64,000 bases of DNA from Clarkia xantiana subsp. parviflora (GCA_036873135.1 JAPTYO010000007.1:11204763-11268762); one strand, 5' to 3'; shown: positions 37,936 to 49,362, counted from the first letter of the stretch. Translations and numbers: made by a program. The notes: generated by a model from the letters alone, not told the origin.

Positions 37936-38498
37936 TAGGGATGGGCACTGAACCGGTTCAGGCCGAACCGGTTCCGGACCGGACCGGAACTGTTTTAAAC
38001 GGTCCGGTCCAATAATAACTAGGGTTTTTTTTTGGCTTAGGTTGGTCTAAAAAAACTGGACTGGTTTGAACCGGTCAAGAACCGGTCCAGAACCGGTTTT
38101 GGACTGTTTTTAAAAAAAAACAAGTTCTGGACCGGTTTTGTATGTCGGACCGGTTTTATCAATAAAAATCGGTCCAAAACCAGTCAAAACCAGTCAAAAC
38201 CGGTCAGAAACCGGTCAAAACCGGTCAGAAACCGGTCAAAAACCGGATTTTTTTTTAAAAAAAAAAAAGAAAAATCTCGGTCAAAACGTTTTTTTTTTTT
38301 TACTAAAAAGCGGTTCAAAACCGGTCCGGTCCGGACTGGTTTATTGGACTGGTTTGGTATACCCCTTGGACTGGTTCCAATTTAGGGGTTATAAACCAGT
38401 CCAATTTGGACCGGTTCACTCCGAACCGGTTCCAAACGGTCCGGTTCCAGACCAGTTCCGAACCAGTCCGGCCGGACCGGTTTTTATGCCCAAGCCTA
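37936..38498. mobile_element. hAT-type MITE rich in AACCGGTC motifs
   Basis: 563 bp bounded by TAGGGATGGGCA and TGCCCAAGCCTA (terminal inverted repeats of the TAGGGNTGGGCA hAT type). Perfect 8-bp target duplication CTGACTAT at 37928-37935 and 38499-38506. The interior is almost entirely variants of ACCGGTCCGG and AACCGGTCAAAACCGGTC, so it is self-complementary in many registers. Frames through it (for example 38138-38542) are by-products of the repeats. Confidence 0.85.
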
Positions 38499-38819
38499 CT
38501 GACTATCATCTATCTCCAAAAAGAAATAGAAAAATGACTTAAAAGGAATTTTCTAACTAAAGCCCCGAAAATTGGCTTTACAAGCAAATTATTGGATTTA
38601 GTGAACATTATATATTGTCAGGACGAATATATCATCATCAACATGCATCATGTTCAATCAATCATCTCCTAAAATAAGAATTGCTTTCAGCTAGCTATCA
38701 TCATCCTAATCATCATCATTAACAATAACTAAGTGATATAAAAGTCCTTTTCAATGCATTAGTCATTTGATGTTTCTTCCAACAGATTCTTATGATGACT
38801 AGCAATTGATATACGCTTA

Positions 38820-39660
38820 ATTTAGACCCGTTTTTATTCGGATTGTATTATTTTGATTACTTCGTAGATGATTGAAAATCGAAACTTTGACCCGAGCACG
38901 TCACCCGTGAAAAAATAGCTCGAATGAGCGGAAAAAAACACCCGCCCGGACACTTCGCCGGGTCCGATCTCACCAAGGGTGAGCTCGGACCTGGCTGGTT
39001 TGATTTCTCCCAAGGGAGAGATCAGACCCAGCCGGTCCGATCTTCCCCTTAGGAGACATCGGACCAGCCAGATCCAACCTCAAACCTCCGGAGTCAGATT
39101 TACCGTCCGACCCCGAAGGTCCCGACGTCCTTCCGACACGCGATATTCCCGCCCGAAGGGTGTGCGCGACGTCTGGAACACTGTCTTTCAAATCGTCCCT
39201 CGTGACGATCCGATCATTACTTTGCACGTCCCGCACTTAGAAAATATCACGAACATTTTCCATGCTTATTAAGGGTTTAATCCCTCTATTACTTGTAATT
39301 TGTGCTCGTTTATGGGTTAACAGTGTCATTAACCGCATTAATCCCTTCTGAGCCTATAAATAGAACCTCATCCCTATTCATTTACTAAGTTATTTTACTT
39401 GCATGATTTGAGTTCTCCCTTCTCTCTACTTTCTCTCTCTATACGCTGTTCTCATTTAAGCATCGGAGAGGGTTCACCGGTACCACCCGGCTTACCTCTC
39501 GTGCGGGTCTGTGGGAAGAAGAATAACGGAGAAGATAAGGGGAAACGGATTGCAAAAGAGGAACCGTCGGATCGCAAAGGAAATGATTTTTACCCGTGAG
39601 TTGGCTATTCGGATCGACGACCTGTCAACCCGATATGCAGAACTTAACCACTAGAAATCA
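38820..39660 (+). mobile_element. LTR-like relic with promoter signals
   Basis: Contains facing inverted motifs (CTCGGACC, CAAGGGAGAGATC, GGTCCGAT) at 38960-39075, a TATA box GCCTATAAATAGAACC (about 39352), a CT-rich leader and TTTAAGCATCGGAGAGGG (about 39455), a motif found downstream of the TATA box in plant gypsy LTRs. The ends were not determined; it may be a solo or partial LTR. Confidence 0.45.
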
Positions 39661-40477
39661 TTTTCAGTGATGCCACGTGATTTTAACTTTACTAGGTGCA
39701 TATTTAAAAACATCACTAAATAAATGTTTCTGCATTATGTTATAATAGTAAAAAATTATAAATCAAATGAAAAAAAAATCTAAATTACCCAAACATGTTT
39801 ATTCATCAATTCGGAAAGGAAATTATACCTCATACAAGAATTTTGTTAATTATTTGTCTTTGTAAATAATATTATAAGAAATATATTTTCAGGTGAAAAC
39901 TTGATTTGACCCTAAATATTTACAAATTATAGTGCCACTCAATAGTAGTTGTACAAAGTTCAAAAACCATCTATCAGATGTTTAAACTAGTGAACTGATA
40001 AGGACTAACAATATAATTATGTATATTAGAAGATTCGATCTTATTAATAATGATGATTCGTTTTTAGCATGTTCGAAGTTCAAAAGAACCGGACCTTCTA
40101 CTAATGGCTATAAGCAATTTATGCGGAAATTTAATAGTAATATTAGTGAATAAACTAAAATTGCATATGTAATAAATAGTTTGGATTGAAACTCTCGAGA
40201 TGAAGCTGGTAAATGACTCAAATATCATATTGTTGCCTGCTACGAAAAAATTTCTTTTAAAGTTCTTAATAATAAATAAAAGATATGATAAATTGAAATT
40301 CATCTAAAAGAAACATGAAAACGAAATTGTTGAATGGTTTAGTCACCGGTTATCATGAATGTAAACAATTTATCTCTATATATGATCCGCTATAAAGCTA
40401 AATTCAAGAATTGTATGAAATACAAAACTATTGCAAATAAGTTGACTTAATACCAAAGCCACCATCCATACCAATGA
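39661..40477. other. Intergenic, no gene recognised
   Basis: AT-rich DNA. The frames show many stops and no domain was recognised. It ends at the target duplication of the TRIM array. Confidence 0.25.
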
Positions 40478-40482
40478 ACTAT

Positions 40483-40922
40483 TGAGGCAGCGTGATGGAT
40501 ATAGATGGGACAAAGACTCGTTGATTCAAGGGGAATTCCGATAATTTAATGGGATAGAGGCGCAATAACTCGTTGATTCAAATAATGCCGAGGAATTGAC
40601 GCAGGGTAGAGGAAAACCTCAATTTTTTTTTCATTAATCAATAAACTGAATGTAAAGAAGGCTAAACATATTTTAAATACTGAAAACAAAAACCCTAACC
40701 CTATAAAAATCCTAAATTTGCAAAAGACTCTAACAAAACCGACAAATTACAAAAAAGACTGACAGAAACATAAAACTGCAATTTCGACCTCCTAAACGAA
40801 GGAATTTGGCCAAAATATATCAAACCCCATAGTTTACTATAGGTCTTGCTTAGATCGTCGTTTTTTGCTTGAAATATAGTACTTGCACGCCAAAATCCAA
40901 CACTTCAAGATCTCCCACATCA
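40483..40922 (-). repeat. TRIM LTR 1
   Basis: Outer LTR of the array; its left edge (TGAGGCAG) abuts target duplication ACTAT. Contains AAACCCTAACCCT-like telobox sequence near 40690. Confidence 0.85.
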
Positions 40923-41308
40923 TTCTCTCCGGGGAAGAGAAGATTCGCCCTCGAATCTTGCGCAACGAAAGCCAGTAATAGATAGCAGGAAGAAGAACAC
41001 ACTCAGCCACAACATCATAAAATTTTTCACGTGAAGCGTTGTTCGATGGTGGTCTGGGTGCCGACATCAGGGTCGATTTGTCTTGTGCCTAGTACCCGAA
41101 ATCGGAGGTCAAGAGGCCTTCGAATTCGCTCCTGGCGGTCGGAGAAAGGATGAATGCAGGATCATGGAAGATGGAGTGATGATCAATCATCGTTGTGACG
41201 TCACGCATCATAAATTGGATTATCAAGAACAGCCGTAGTCCTGGTACGATCTGGTGCTAGCCAATCAAGGAACGACATTGTACAGGATTTTCGGATCTGA
41301 TACCAATC

Positions 41309-41751
41309 CGATGCAGTGTGATGGATATAGATGGGACAAAGACTCGTTGATTCAAGGGGAATTCCGAGAATTTGATGGGATAGAGGCGCAAGAACTCGTT
41401 GATTCAAAGAATGCCGAGGAATTGACGCAGGGTAGAGGAAAATCTCTATTTTTTTTCATTAATCAATAAACTGAATGTAAAGAAGGCTAAACATATCTTA
41501 AATACTGGGAAAAAAAAAACCCTAACCCTAGGTAAAAACCTGAAATTTGCAAAAGACTCTAACAAAACTGACAAATTACAAAAAAGACTGACATAAACAT
41601 AAAACTGCAATTTCGACCCCCCTAAACGAAGGAATTTGGCCAAAAAATATCAAACCCCATAGTTTACTATAGGTCTTGCTCAGATCGCCGTTTCTGCTTG
41701 AAATATAGTACTTGCACGCCAAAATCCGACACTTTAAGATCCCCCACATCA
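41309..41751 (-). repeat. TRIM LTR 2
   Basis: Internal LTR shared by two units. Its first base is C instead of T. Confidence 0.85.
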
Positions 41752-42136
41752 TTCTCTCCAGGGAAGAGAAGATTCGCCCTCGAATCTTGCGCAACGAAGG
41801 CCAGTAATAGGTAGCAGGAAGAAGAACACACTCAGCCACAACATCATAAATTTTTTCACGTGAAGCGTTGTTCGATGGTGGTCTGGGTGCCGACATCGGG
41901 GTCGATTTGTCTTGTGCCTTGTACCCGAAATCGGAGGTCAAGAGGCATTCGAAGTCGCTCCTGGCGGTCGGTGAAAGGATGAATACAGGATCATGGAAGG
42001 TGGAGTTACGATATATCATCACTGTTACGTCATCATCATAAATTGGATTATCAAGAACAGTCGGAGTCCTAGTACGATCTGGTGCTAACCAATTAAGGAA
42101 CGGCATTGTACAGGATTTTCGGCTCTGATACCAATT
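41752..42136 (-). pseudogene. TRIM internal domain with open reading frame (unit 2)
   Basis: On the minus strand an ATG at 42106, 30 bp after the PBS, opens a frame through the whole 385-bp internal domain and on into LTR 2. It starts MPFLNWLAPDRTRT and includes SPTARSDFECLLTSDFGYKA. The equivalent frames in units 1 and 3 start the same way (MSFLDWLAPDRTRT) but are broken by small indels. I recognise no domain; it could be a gag remnant or a captured host fragment. Listed as a pseudogene because nothing shows that it is translated. Confidence 0.5.
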
Positions 42137-42569
42137 TGATGCAGCGTGATGGATATAGATGGGACAAAGACTCGTTGATTCAAGGGTAATTCCGAGAATT
42201 TGATGGGATAGAGGCGCAAGAACTCGTTGATTCAAAGAATGCCGAGGAATTGACGCAAGGTAGAGGAAAACCTCAATTGTTTTTATTAATCAATAAACTG
42301 AATGTAAAGAAGGCTAAACATATCTTAAATACTGAAAACAAAAACCCTAACCCTAGGTAAAAATCCGAAATTTGCAATAGTCTCCAAAAAAAATCAACAA
42401 ATTACAAAAAAGACTGACAGAAACATAAAACTGTAATTTCGACCCCCTAAACGAAGAAGTTTGGCAAAAAAATATCAAATCCTACTATAGGTCTTGCTCA
42501 GATCGCCGTTTCTGCTTGAAATATAGTACTTGCACACCAAAATCCGACACTTCAAGATCTCCCACATCA
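42137..42569 (-). repeat. TRIM LTR 3
   Basis: Internal LTR. The CAAACCCCATAGTTTA segment seen in LTR 2 is shortened here (around 42480). Confidence 0.85.
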
Positions 42570-42958
42570 TTCTCTACGAGGAAGAGAAGTTTCGCCCTCG
42601 AATCTTGCGCAACGAAGGCTAGTAATAGGTAGCGGGAAGAAGAACACACTCAGCCACAACATCATAAAAATTTTCACGTGAAGCGTTGTTCGATGGTGGT
42701 CTGGTGCCGACATCAGGGTCGATTGTCTTGTGCCTTGTACCCGAAATCGGAGGTCAAGAGGCCTTCGAAGTCGCTCCTGGCGGTCGGTGAAAGGATGAAT
42801 CCAGGATCATGGAAGGTGGAGTGATGATCAATCATCGCTGTGACGTCATCATCCTCATCATAAATTGGATTATCAAGAACAGTCGTAGTCCTAGTACGAT
42901 CTGGTGCTAGCCAATCAAGGAACGACATTTTACAGGATTTTCGGCTCTGATACCAATC

Positions 42959-43400
42959 TGATGCAGCGTGATGGATATATATGGGACAAAGACTTGTTGA
43001 TTCAAGGGGAATTCCGAGAATTTGATGGGATAGAGGCGCAAGAACTCGTTGATTCAAAGAATGCCAAGGAATTGACGCAGGGTATAGGAAAACCTAATTT
43101 TTTTTTTCATTAATCAATAAATTGAATGTAAAGAAGGCTAAACATATCTTAAATACTGAAAACAAAAACCCTAACCCTAGGTAAAAATCCGAAATTTGCA
43201 AAAGACTCTAACAAAACCGACAAATTACAAAAAAGACTGACATAAACATAAAACTGCAATTTCGACCCCCCGAAACGAAGGAATTTAGCCAAAAAAATAT
43301 CAAACCCCATGGATTACTATGAATCTTGCTCAGATCGCCATTTCTGCTTGAATACAGTACTTACACGCTAAAATCCGCCACTTCAAGATCTCCTACATCA
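42959..43400 (-). repeat. TRIM LTR 4
   Basis: Right outer LTR, ending CCTACATCA directly before the second ACTAT. Confidence 0.85.
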
Positions 43401-43405
43401 ACTAT

Positions 43406-44200
43406 GGACTGAGATCAAGTTGTCTATAGGTTAAATCACAACTATCTACAGAAAAAGCGCTTGTCCATGTATGTCGCATATACTTAATTAATTCTAGAGT
43501 AATTAAGGAACTAACATGTTCATAATTCCAACATTATTTTGTCTTTGTTATGTATATCTTTTAAATTCTACATGAATTAATTAAGTAACAAAAGCGCACC
43601 TCAAATTTTCTAGATGCATATGAAAGATTGTGGCCTTTAGTGGTGAGACCATCTTCTTTATTTGTGTATGTATATAAAATTGTTCCACGATTTCTGGTCA
43701 AGGCCATCTTCAACTTTTAATACAGGGTATTAGCAAAGTTGTAACCTTATAATGGAGCGGTCATCTTCAACTTTTAATATAGCCTGATACTAATGGTTGT
43801 GATTTTTGGTTGTGAATGGCATTACCAAAGGTCGCGACCATTGGTGATAATGTCGTCTTCAAACTTTTAATAAACATATAAATAGATTATTTTGTGCGGC
43901 GTGGAATTTGTTTGACAAGCATTCTAAAAGTGACACGTGTACGTTTTTTGTCATTGTTTCCTAATTTAATCACAACTCTACGAATTTCGATACAAAATAC
44001 TGGGTATCTGCAAATTAAGAAAGGCTGGACGTTCAGACTCGGCTGAGACGAAAACGATGAACCCTCTGGTGCCTAGAGAGGTCGCGCGAAAAGCCACCAA
44101 ATGTGATCAGATGGATCGCAATCGAGCATCGTGCAGCAACTCTTTCAAATTATCCCTTGTTGGTTATTGATATGAAGTATTCGTATCTTCAAGTGTCATG
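43406..44200. other. Unassigned, locally repeated
   Basis: Contains a duplicated (G/C)CATCTTCAACTTTTAATA segment (about 43709 and 43767) and a third variant near 43853, possibly a small MITE. The part near 44000-44200 may be a decayed gag segment of the adjacent copia element, but no domain is clear. Confidence 0.3.
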
Positions 44201-44218
44201 TTGTCTAAATCAAATCCT

Positions 44219-46960
44219 TCGTGGATTCTTGATTCAGGTGCAACAGACCACATAACCCAAGAAAAATGAGAGTTCACCAAGTTTAGACGAATTGTAAAAG
44301 GTTCTAGATGGTTATTCGTAGGCAACGACTTAATTGTTGAAAGTCATGAGGATAGTGACTTGCACGCTGCAATTGTGCGATGGTAAGAAACTACTCATTA
44401 CAGATGCTCTATGTGCACCTGATATTCTTAGAAATATAGTTTCCGTTAAAATATAAATTATTTCCGCGAATGATGTGAGTTACATGGATGAATCAAAGTC
44501 CTGCTGGTATCTGTATTTGAGATAAAAGACATGAAAGAATCCACGTACATCCTAGGCATTAAAATTGCTAAGGATCGGGCTGCTCGTAAACTATGTATTT
44601 CCCAACAAGCCTATATCAACAAATTGTTGAGAATGTTTAATATCCAAGATGCCAAACCCGTGGATACGCCAGTAGTGTTTGGGTGCGCGTTGTCGAAGCG
44701 CGAGGGCCCAAAAGACCAGGCGGAGCGTGAACAGATGAAGAGTGCAAGGTACCTAAGTCCTCAGTATGGTTGGTAGTCTAATGTACGTCATGCAATGCAT
44801 TCGTCCGGATATCTGTTACACTGTGGGCTTAGTAGCGAGTTTCCAATCAGACCCTGGATGTCAACATTTACGAGTCGTTAAATGAATTATTCAATACCTA
44901 AAAGATACTGCCGACTACAGACTGTATTATAGGGGTAAGAAACTATAATTGTCTGGGTTCAGTGCGTCGACCATGGTGGCGATCCGAATGATCGTAAGTC
45001 CACCTAAGGAGGAGTATTTCTTCTTGTGGATGCCGCCATTTCATGGATGAGCAAAAAGCAATCCTGTGCCGCGCTGTCCACGATGGAATCCGAATTCGTG
45101 GTTGTAAACACCTAATTTTGGTATTCGTGACACGTATATAACACGTTCAAAAATGTTATGTGTAATGCGTTTAAAAATGGAAATATTTAAATATCAAAGG
45201 TCACGGGTTGCTAAAAATAGGCTTAGTTTAAATTTGGATACTGTAGATGCATTTAATATTTTGTAATATTCAGAAAATATATGATATATATTTATGGCAA
45301 TATGCAATAAACATATATTCATAATTTTCGGAATTAATTAGTGTATATTAGGGAAAATATTGTTTTCCTAATTTTAGGTGTTAATCTAGCTATAAAAGGA
45401 CTCATTGTCAATGTAAAAACACACATAAAATTACACCACATCAATAATAATACTTCTCTCGGAATCCGTGCATGTTTGTCCTCTAGTGCCAAAAGTTTTT
45501 TTTTCCCCTCCCGCTGCTGAAGGCTCCCCGCCGGCACCGGAACTTCGACTTCGCCCAGCCACGATCCGCCCTACTCCGCCCCGACCGAGCCGCTACCCCC
45601 TCGCCTGCGCCGGTGCCCGCCGTCCAGACGGTCCATCCCTGACTCCGACTGAAGTCGTTGTTGCCATCACCGGAATCGAAGAGCTGCCTAACCGGAGTTC
45701 GCATGACCGCTCGCCGGAATCGTCGTCGCTGTCTGCCGCTCGCGCCAGAGCCCCGCCTGTCCTTCCCTGCTGTGCCATGGCCTTATGCTTTGAAGTCCTC
45801 CGCCGCTCGCAGTCCGCTCCCGTCGATGACCACCTGCTCAGTCTGCCACCCCTTCCACGGTCCGCCCTGCTCCGCCCCTGCTGCGTCCCACCGCCTGTCG
45901 TCGGAAATCACGCTGCCCTGTCCCACGAACCGTCGGTGTCGTTCTCCTCCCGTCGGAGCTGCCGGTGGCTCCCATTCCCCCTCCATCTCCGGTCCGTGGC
46001 TGTGCATGTAAGAATTGTTTTTTTTTTTTATATTATTCTATTACTTTATTATTATATTTTGTTATTATATTACTATTGTTTTTCTTTTATTTTAAATTTA
46101 ATTATTTAGTTTAAATGTGGTTAATTAAATCTAGTTGGTTAGCATGTTTACTTACTCAAGTTGTATACGTGTTGAATATATAGTAGTTTGTACATGTTTA
46201 GCAATATTAGGTAATTTTGGAATTTCACCTTAATTAGGAGTTATAGATTTTAATTAGTTTGTACGCTTAGATTAATATTTGATAATAATTTTCATAGGAT
46301 AAAAATTTGGTTAAACTTTGACATCGTTAGATTAATCTGAAGTAATAAATATATTTAAATAATAAAGTTAACGAATAAGTAAATTGAGTACCGAAATGAC
46401 GTAATTTAAAATTCATGTATTTTAGTTCGTAACAGAACCCCCGAACTCGAATTTCTGATCGTAGACCGATTTTATACCTAGGTGTTTAATTCATTATTCG
46501 CTTAGGTAATTTAGGATTCTAGTTAGCCTTTATTAACTAGTGGAGACTCTATTCAAAATGCAACGTTTTCAAAACGTACGTAATCCGTCTTAGGTCGGAT
46601 TTTAGGTCTGACAGTGGTCATCTCTAAGAATGCACATGAAGCTGTCTGGCTTAAACGGCTCTTAAATGTCCTGTTTGACGTCGAGGACGAGGTAAACCTG
46701 TGAGGATTTACTCTGAGAGTCAAGCAGTGATAGCGTCAGTTAAGAATCTGAAGTACCATAACAGGACGAAACACATTGATGTTAAATATAAGTATGTAAA
46801 GAGTATTAGAAGACAAATTGATCACATTAGAATACTTATCCTCTGGGAACATGGTGGCAGACCCATTGACTAAACCACTACGCATGGAAGTTTTTGAAAA
46901 ACATGTCAAAATGCTTGGATTGTGTAGGGTTTAGGAGGATAGTATTGTGTCAAACAACAT
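44219..46960 (+). pseudogene. Copia polyprotein relic (protease, late RT, RNase H)
   Basis: In-frame pieces: DSGATDH (aspartic protease active site, D-S-G); then, after the internal deletion, frame 44531-44776 with YILGIKI, ISQQAYINKLLRMF and DTPV. With a frameshift the next piece reads VMQCIRPDICYTVGLVASFQ and QHLRVVK. ISWMSKKQSCAALSTMESEF marks RNase H and is broken by the solo LTR; it resumes at 46614 with NAHEAVWLKRLL, YHNRTKHIDVKYKYV and DHIRI. Several stops are present; non-functional. Confidence 0.85.
45103..46613. mobile_element. Solo LTR (1.5 kb) inserted in the copia RNase H region
   Basis: Starts TGTAAACACC and ends GGTCTGACA (TG...CA), with perfect 5-bp duplication GTGGT at 45098-45102 and 46614-46618. 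It contains TATAAAAGG (45391) followed by an A/C-rich leader, as in an LTR promoter, then a GC-rich block (45500-46010) and an AT-rich tail. The 213-codon frame at 45468-46109 is Pro/Ser/Arg-rich, has no domain I know, and is probably not a gene. No internal retroelement region is attached. Confidence 0.8.
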
Positions 46961-48045
46961 TTTTTAAGTTTCGAATTTTCCAATTCGAATGGATGAATTG
47001 CAATTTGAGTTTATGATCTTACGACGTCATAATTTTTGAATTACATCGGATTTTACGCTCTATAAACTAGTCGTTGGAGCGTAAAACCTCCCAATAAAAT
47101 ATGTCGAATGTGGGCTCAGCCTCGTCACACAGACTCGGTCGCCTTAACGGAGGAGACACCTCCACCATGTCAAGACCGGCTAAGAACCACGATGTTTTTC
47201 GAAAAACCTGGTTAAGCAAAACGATCAATTGATTTCGGGGTAATATGATATGATCTTGTTTTGCATACCGTCGTGATGAATTCAGTTCGTCAGAAACCAC
47301 ATCTTGGGCCAGATGAGAATCCGCGATAGCATATGACATTTACCACTCTTAACTATTCAGGTTATGCTAACGACACGTACTTCATACTGCGCGTGCCATG
47401 TTCGACCACGGGGTCAGGCTCGGTTGTGATAAATAGATTTCTCGTGATTTAGACGGGCACAAACTTCTTCACCTTGAGCGTGTGACTTATCCCGGGTGCT
47501 TTATGAAGGAGCACCCTAAGCATCATCACGAACTCAGAACTCATATATAAAGTCAAGCTCAATGATCACTTCCAGGCGTACGAACGCATTGCTAAACAAA
47601 ACGGTCAGTGACCACGTTTTGGAAACCGGTTGAGTTTGACAAAGGGTATGAGCTATGGGGATGGTCAAGTTCACATGTAATTCTCCGACTCTTGTATTCA
47701 CTAGGTGGCCAACAACCGGATATTAGTTGAAGGTTGTGAATACTTGTACGGATGCCTTGGAGAAGTGTTTCTATGTGAAAACTAGGAAATTGGAGATAAA
47801 CAGTTGACCAAGGATACAACGCGGCACATAGATGTATGCAGCTTGACTACAAGTTGGGGAATCAACGGTCCGCGGACGCTACAACACTCTTAATCGAAGA
47901 GTAGCACGATGTACGTTGTGTCTGTCGGTCGCACAGCAAATCTCGTATGAACTATTCCGAAGTAAGGATTGGATCAAGGACTAAATGTTGAATTGTTGGT
48001 CGACAACATATTAGCATGCACCCTCCTATTCCGGCAAGTGGGAGC
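46961..48045. other. Copia 3' non-coding region
   Basis: About 1.1 kb between RNase H and the polypurine tract with no recognisable gene. Longer than usual for copia; it may be an extra region of the element or a decayed insertion. Confidence 0.35.
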
Positions 48046-49362
48046 TGTTGGCATTTGGTGATTGGGCCGCCTTAATAGGAGCCATTTTAATATAAGTCTA
48101 ATAGTTAAGGTAATTGGTTATGTCACGTTTGAGATTTTGGGCTAGGCCTAAATTCCCAATTGACATGAGATGTCCAAAATTGGTCATCCATTAACCCATT
48201 ACTAGGTCGACCGAATTACTTGAGTAAGGAGGTGAGATTTTCTAAATTCCTCTTATAAATAGGGGTTGTCAGATATTTATTAGAAACTAATAACTCATTC
48301 TCCTAAGTGTTGAGATTAAAGAAATCCCTCTCCATATTCTCTCTATATTCGCTCGAACCCTATAGGTTTAAGGTGCCAAATTGCTTTGGTAATTTACCCC
48401 AGAGACCCGTCCCTGTTAGGAATCAACAAGAGGCTTTACTTTGAATACCATTCAGTGTAGGTGATTCCTTAACAAGAATCTTACAGGAGCCGTCCGGCGG
48501 ATCAGAACTCCCCTTGAAGATCTTGGGACTACATGAAAGCAATTACTGGTGTTGGGATCAAGTTGACGTGGCCCGGACTTCGGGAGGTGGACTTCGAGGT
48601 ATTGCCTTGATTAACTCTCTTAGGTTTCTATCTTAACCTCACAAGGCTCTCAGTTTCCTTTTTGGAGTGTTGAAAGCGTTAACCTGAAAAGGGGTTGGTG
48701 ATCTTCCCATGATTCTACTCTGAAGCTTAAGTCAATGAGGGAATATGAAAGTAATATTGTAAGAAGTATATGAGTATGTATATAAGTAATGAAAGCGTTC
48801 CCTATTTATAGGGAGAAAGTACCGACTTTACATAGAGGCTACCCTCTTGGGAGGGTTTCTGTCCGGAGTCGGCACAAGCAGGAGACAAGTAGGTTGCCAC
48901 ATCACCATTCCTTAAGGAGGAAGGTTTGTTCATGGCGGTAGAAGCGGGTCGCCACCTCACAATTCCTTAAGATGAAGGTTTCCTCATGCGGCTGAGGCAG
49001 ATCGCAACCTGTCACTTTCCTTTAGAGGAAAGGTTTCTTCAGAAGACTGGTGGTAAGTAGGTCACCACCTGTTTCATTCCTTAAGAGGAAGAGTTTTCCC
49101 AATAGTACATGGCTGCCGACTTGACTCGTTCCTTAAGAGAGAGAGTCTTTGAGAGGGCTTATCGCCGGTCTTCAAGAAAGATCTTAGTCGTCGACATTCT
49201 CAACATTTGACGTCGACCATTTGTCCTTATTTCTTCATTCCGAGTATGATTAGTCGTCGACTCTATTTCAGGAGTCCTGACTTAGATGTTCCTGACTACC
49301 CATTGACATGTCCTCTATAATCGTAACCCAACAACTGGTATGTATCTATATTCCGCTAATCA
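48046..49362 (+). repeat. Copia 3' LTR, interrupted
   Basis: Starts TGTTGGCATT after polypurine tract CAAGTGGGAGC. Includes TATAAATAGGGG (48254) and AG/CT-rich R-like sequence, and resumes at 49339 after the nested solo LTR. Its end at CTAATCA is inferred; without the insertion it would be about 528 bp. Confidence 0.6.
48550..49333 (-). mobile_element. Solo gypsy LTR with internal minisatellite, nested in the copia LTR
   Basis: 784 bp, TGTTGGG...CCCAACA, with perfect 5-bp duplication ACTGG at 48545-48549 and 49334-49338. Related to the LTR at 21814-22560 through the repeated (G/A)GTCGCCACCTC-type units (about 48890-49100), here more divergent. Orientation is assigned by that similarity. A TATTTATAGGG sequence lies near 48810. 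Confidence 0.82.

Larger units (their letters stand above)
40483..43400 (-). mobile_element. Tandem TRIM-type LTR element array: four LTRs, three internal domains
   Basis: A 2.9-kb array on the minus strand. LTRs (about 433-443 bp, TGATG...CATCA) are at 40483-40922, 41309-41751, 42137-42569 and 42959-43400. Internal domains (about 385-389 bp) are at 40923-41308, 41752-42136 and 42570-42958. The repeat period is about 826 bp. On the minus strand each LTR that precedes an internal domain ends in CATCA and is followed after three bases by a tRNA-iMet PBS, TGGTATCAGAGC. A purine-rich CGGAGAGAA-type tract precedes the next LTR. Only one target duplication, ACTAT (40478-40482 and 43401-43405), flanks the whole array. 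The internal domains lack gag-pol, hence TRIM. The LTR length is at the upper end for TRIMs. Confidence 0.9.
44200..49362 (+). mobile_element. Internally deleted copia element with two nested solo LTRs
   Basis: The minimal order on the plus strand is a protease motif WILDSGATDHIT (44219-44255), a GAG_pre-integrase-like segment (LLITDALCAPDILRNIVSV, to about 44455), then directly the end of RT (STYILGIKI, 44543 onward) and RNase H (44760-45102 and 46614-46960). Integrase and most of RT are missing. A 1.1-kb stretch without recognisable genes follows, then a purine tract CAAGTGGGAGC and the 3' LTR starting TGTTGGCATT at 48046. The LTR probably ends at CTAATCA (49362). A solo LTR lies at 45103-46613 and another at 48550-49333. 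No 5' LTR was found. Confidence 0.75.

Noticed and set aside
38138..38542. 134-codon frame in the hAT MITE
   Set aside because: Translation of AACCGGTC-type repeats; ends outside the element and resembles no protein.
45468..46109. 213-codon Pro/Ser/Arg-rich frame
   Set aside because: Lies inside the GC-rich part of a solo LTR, overlaps other open frames on both strands and has no recognisable domain.
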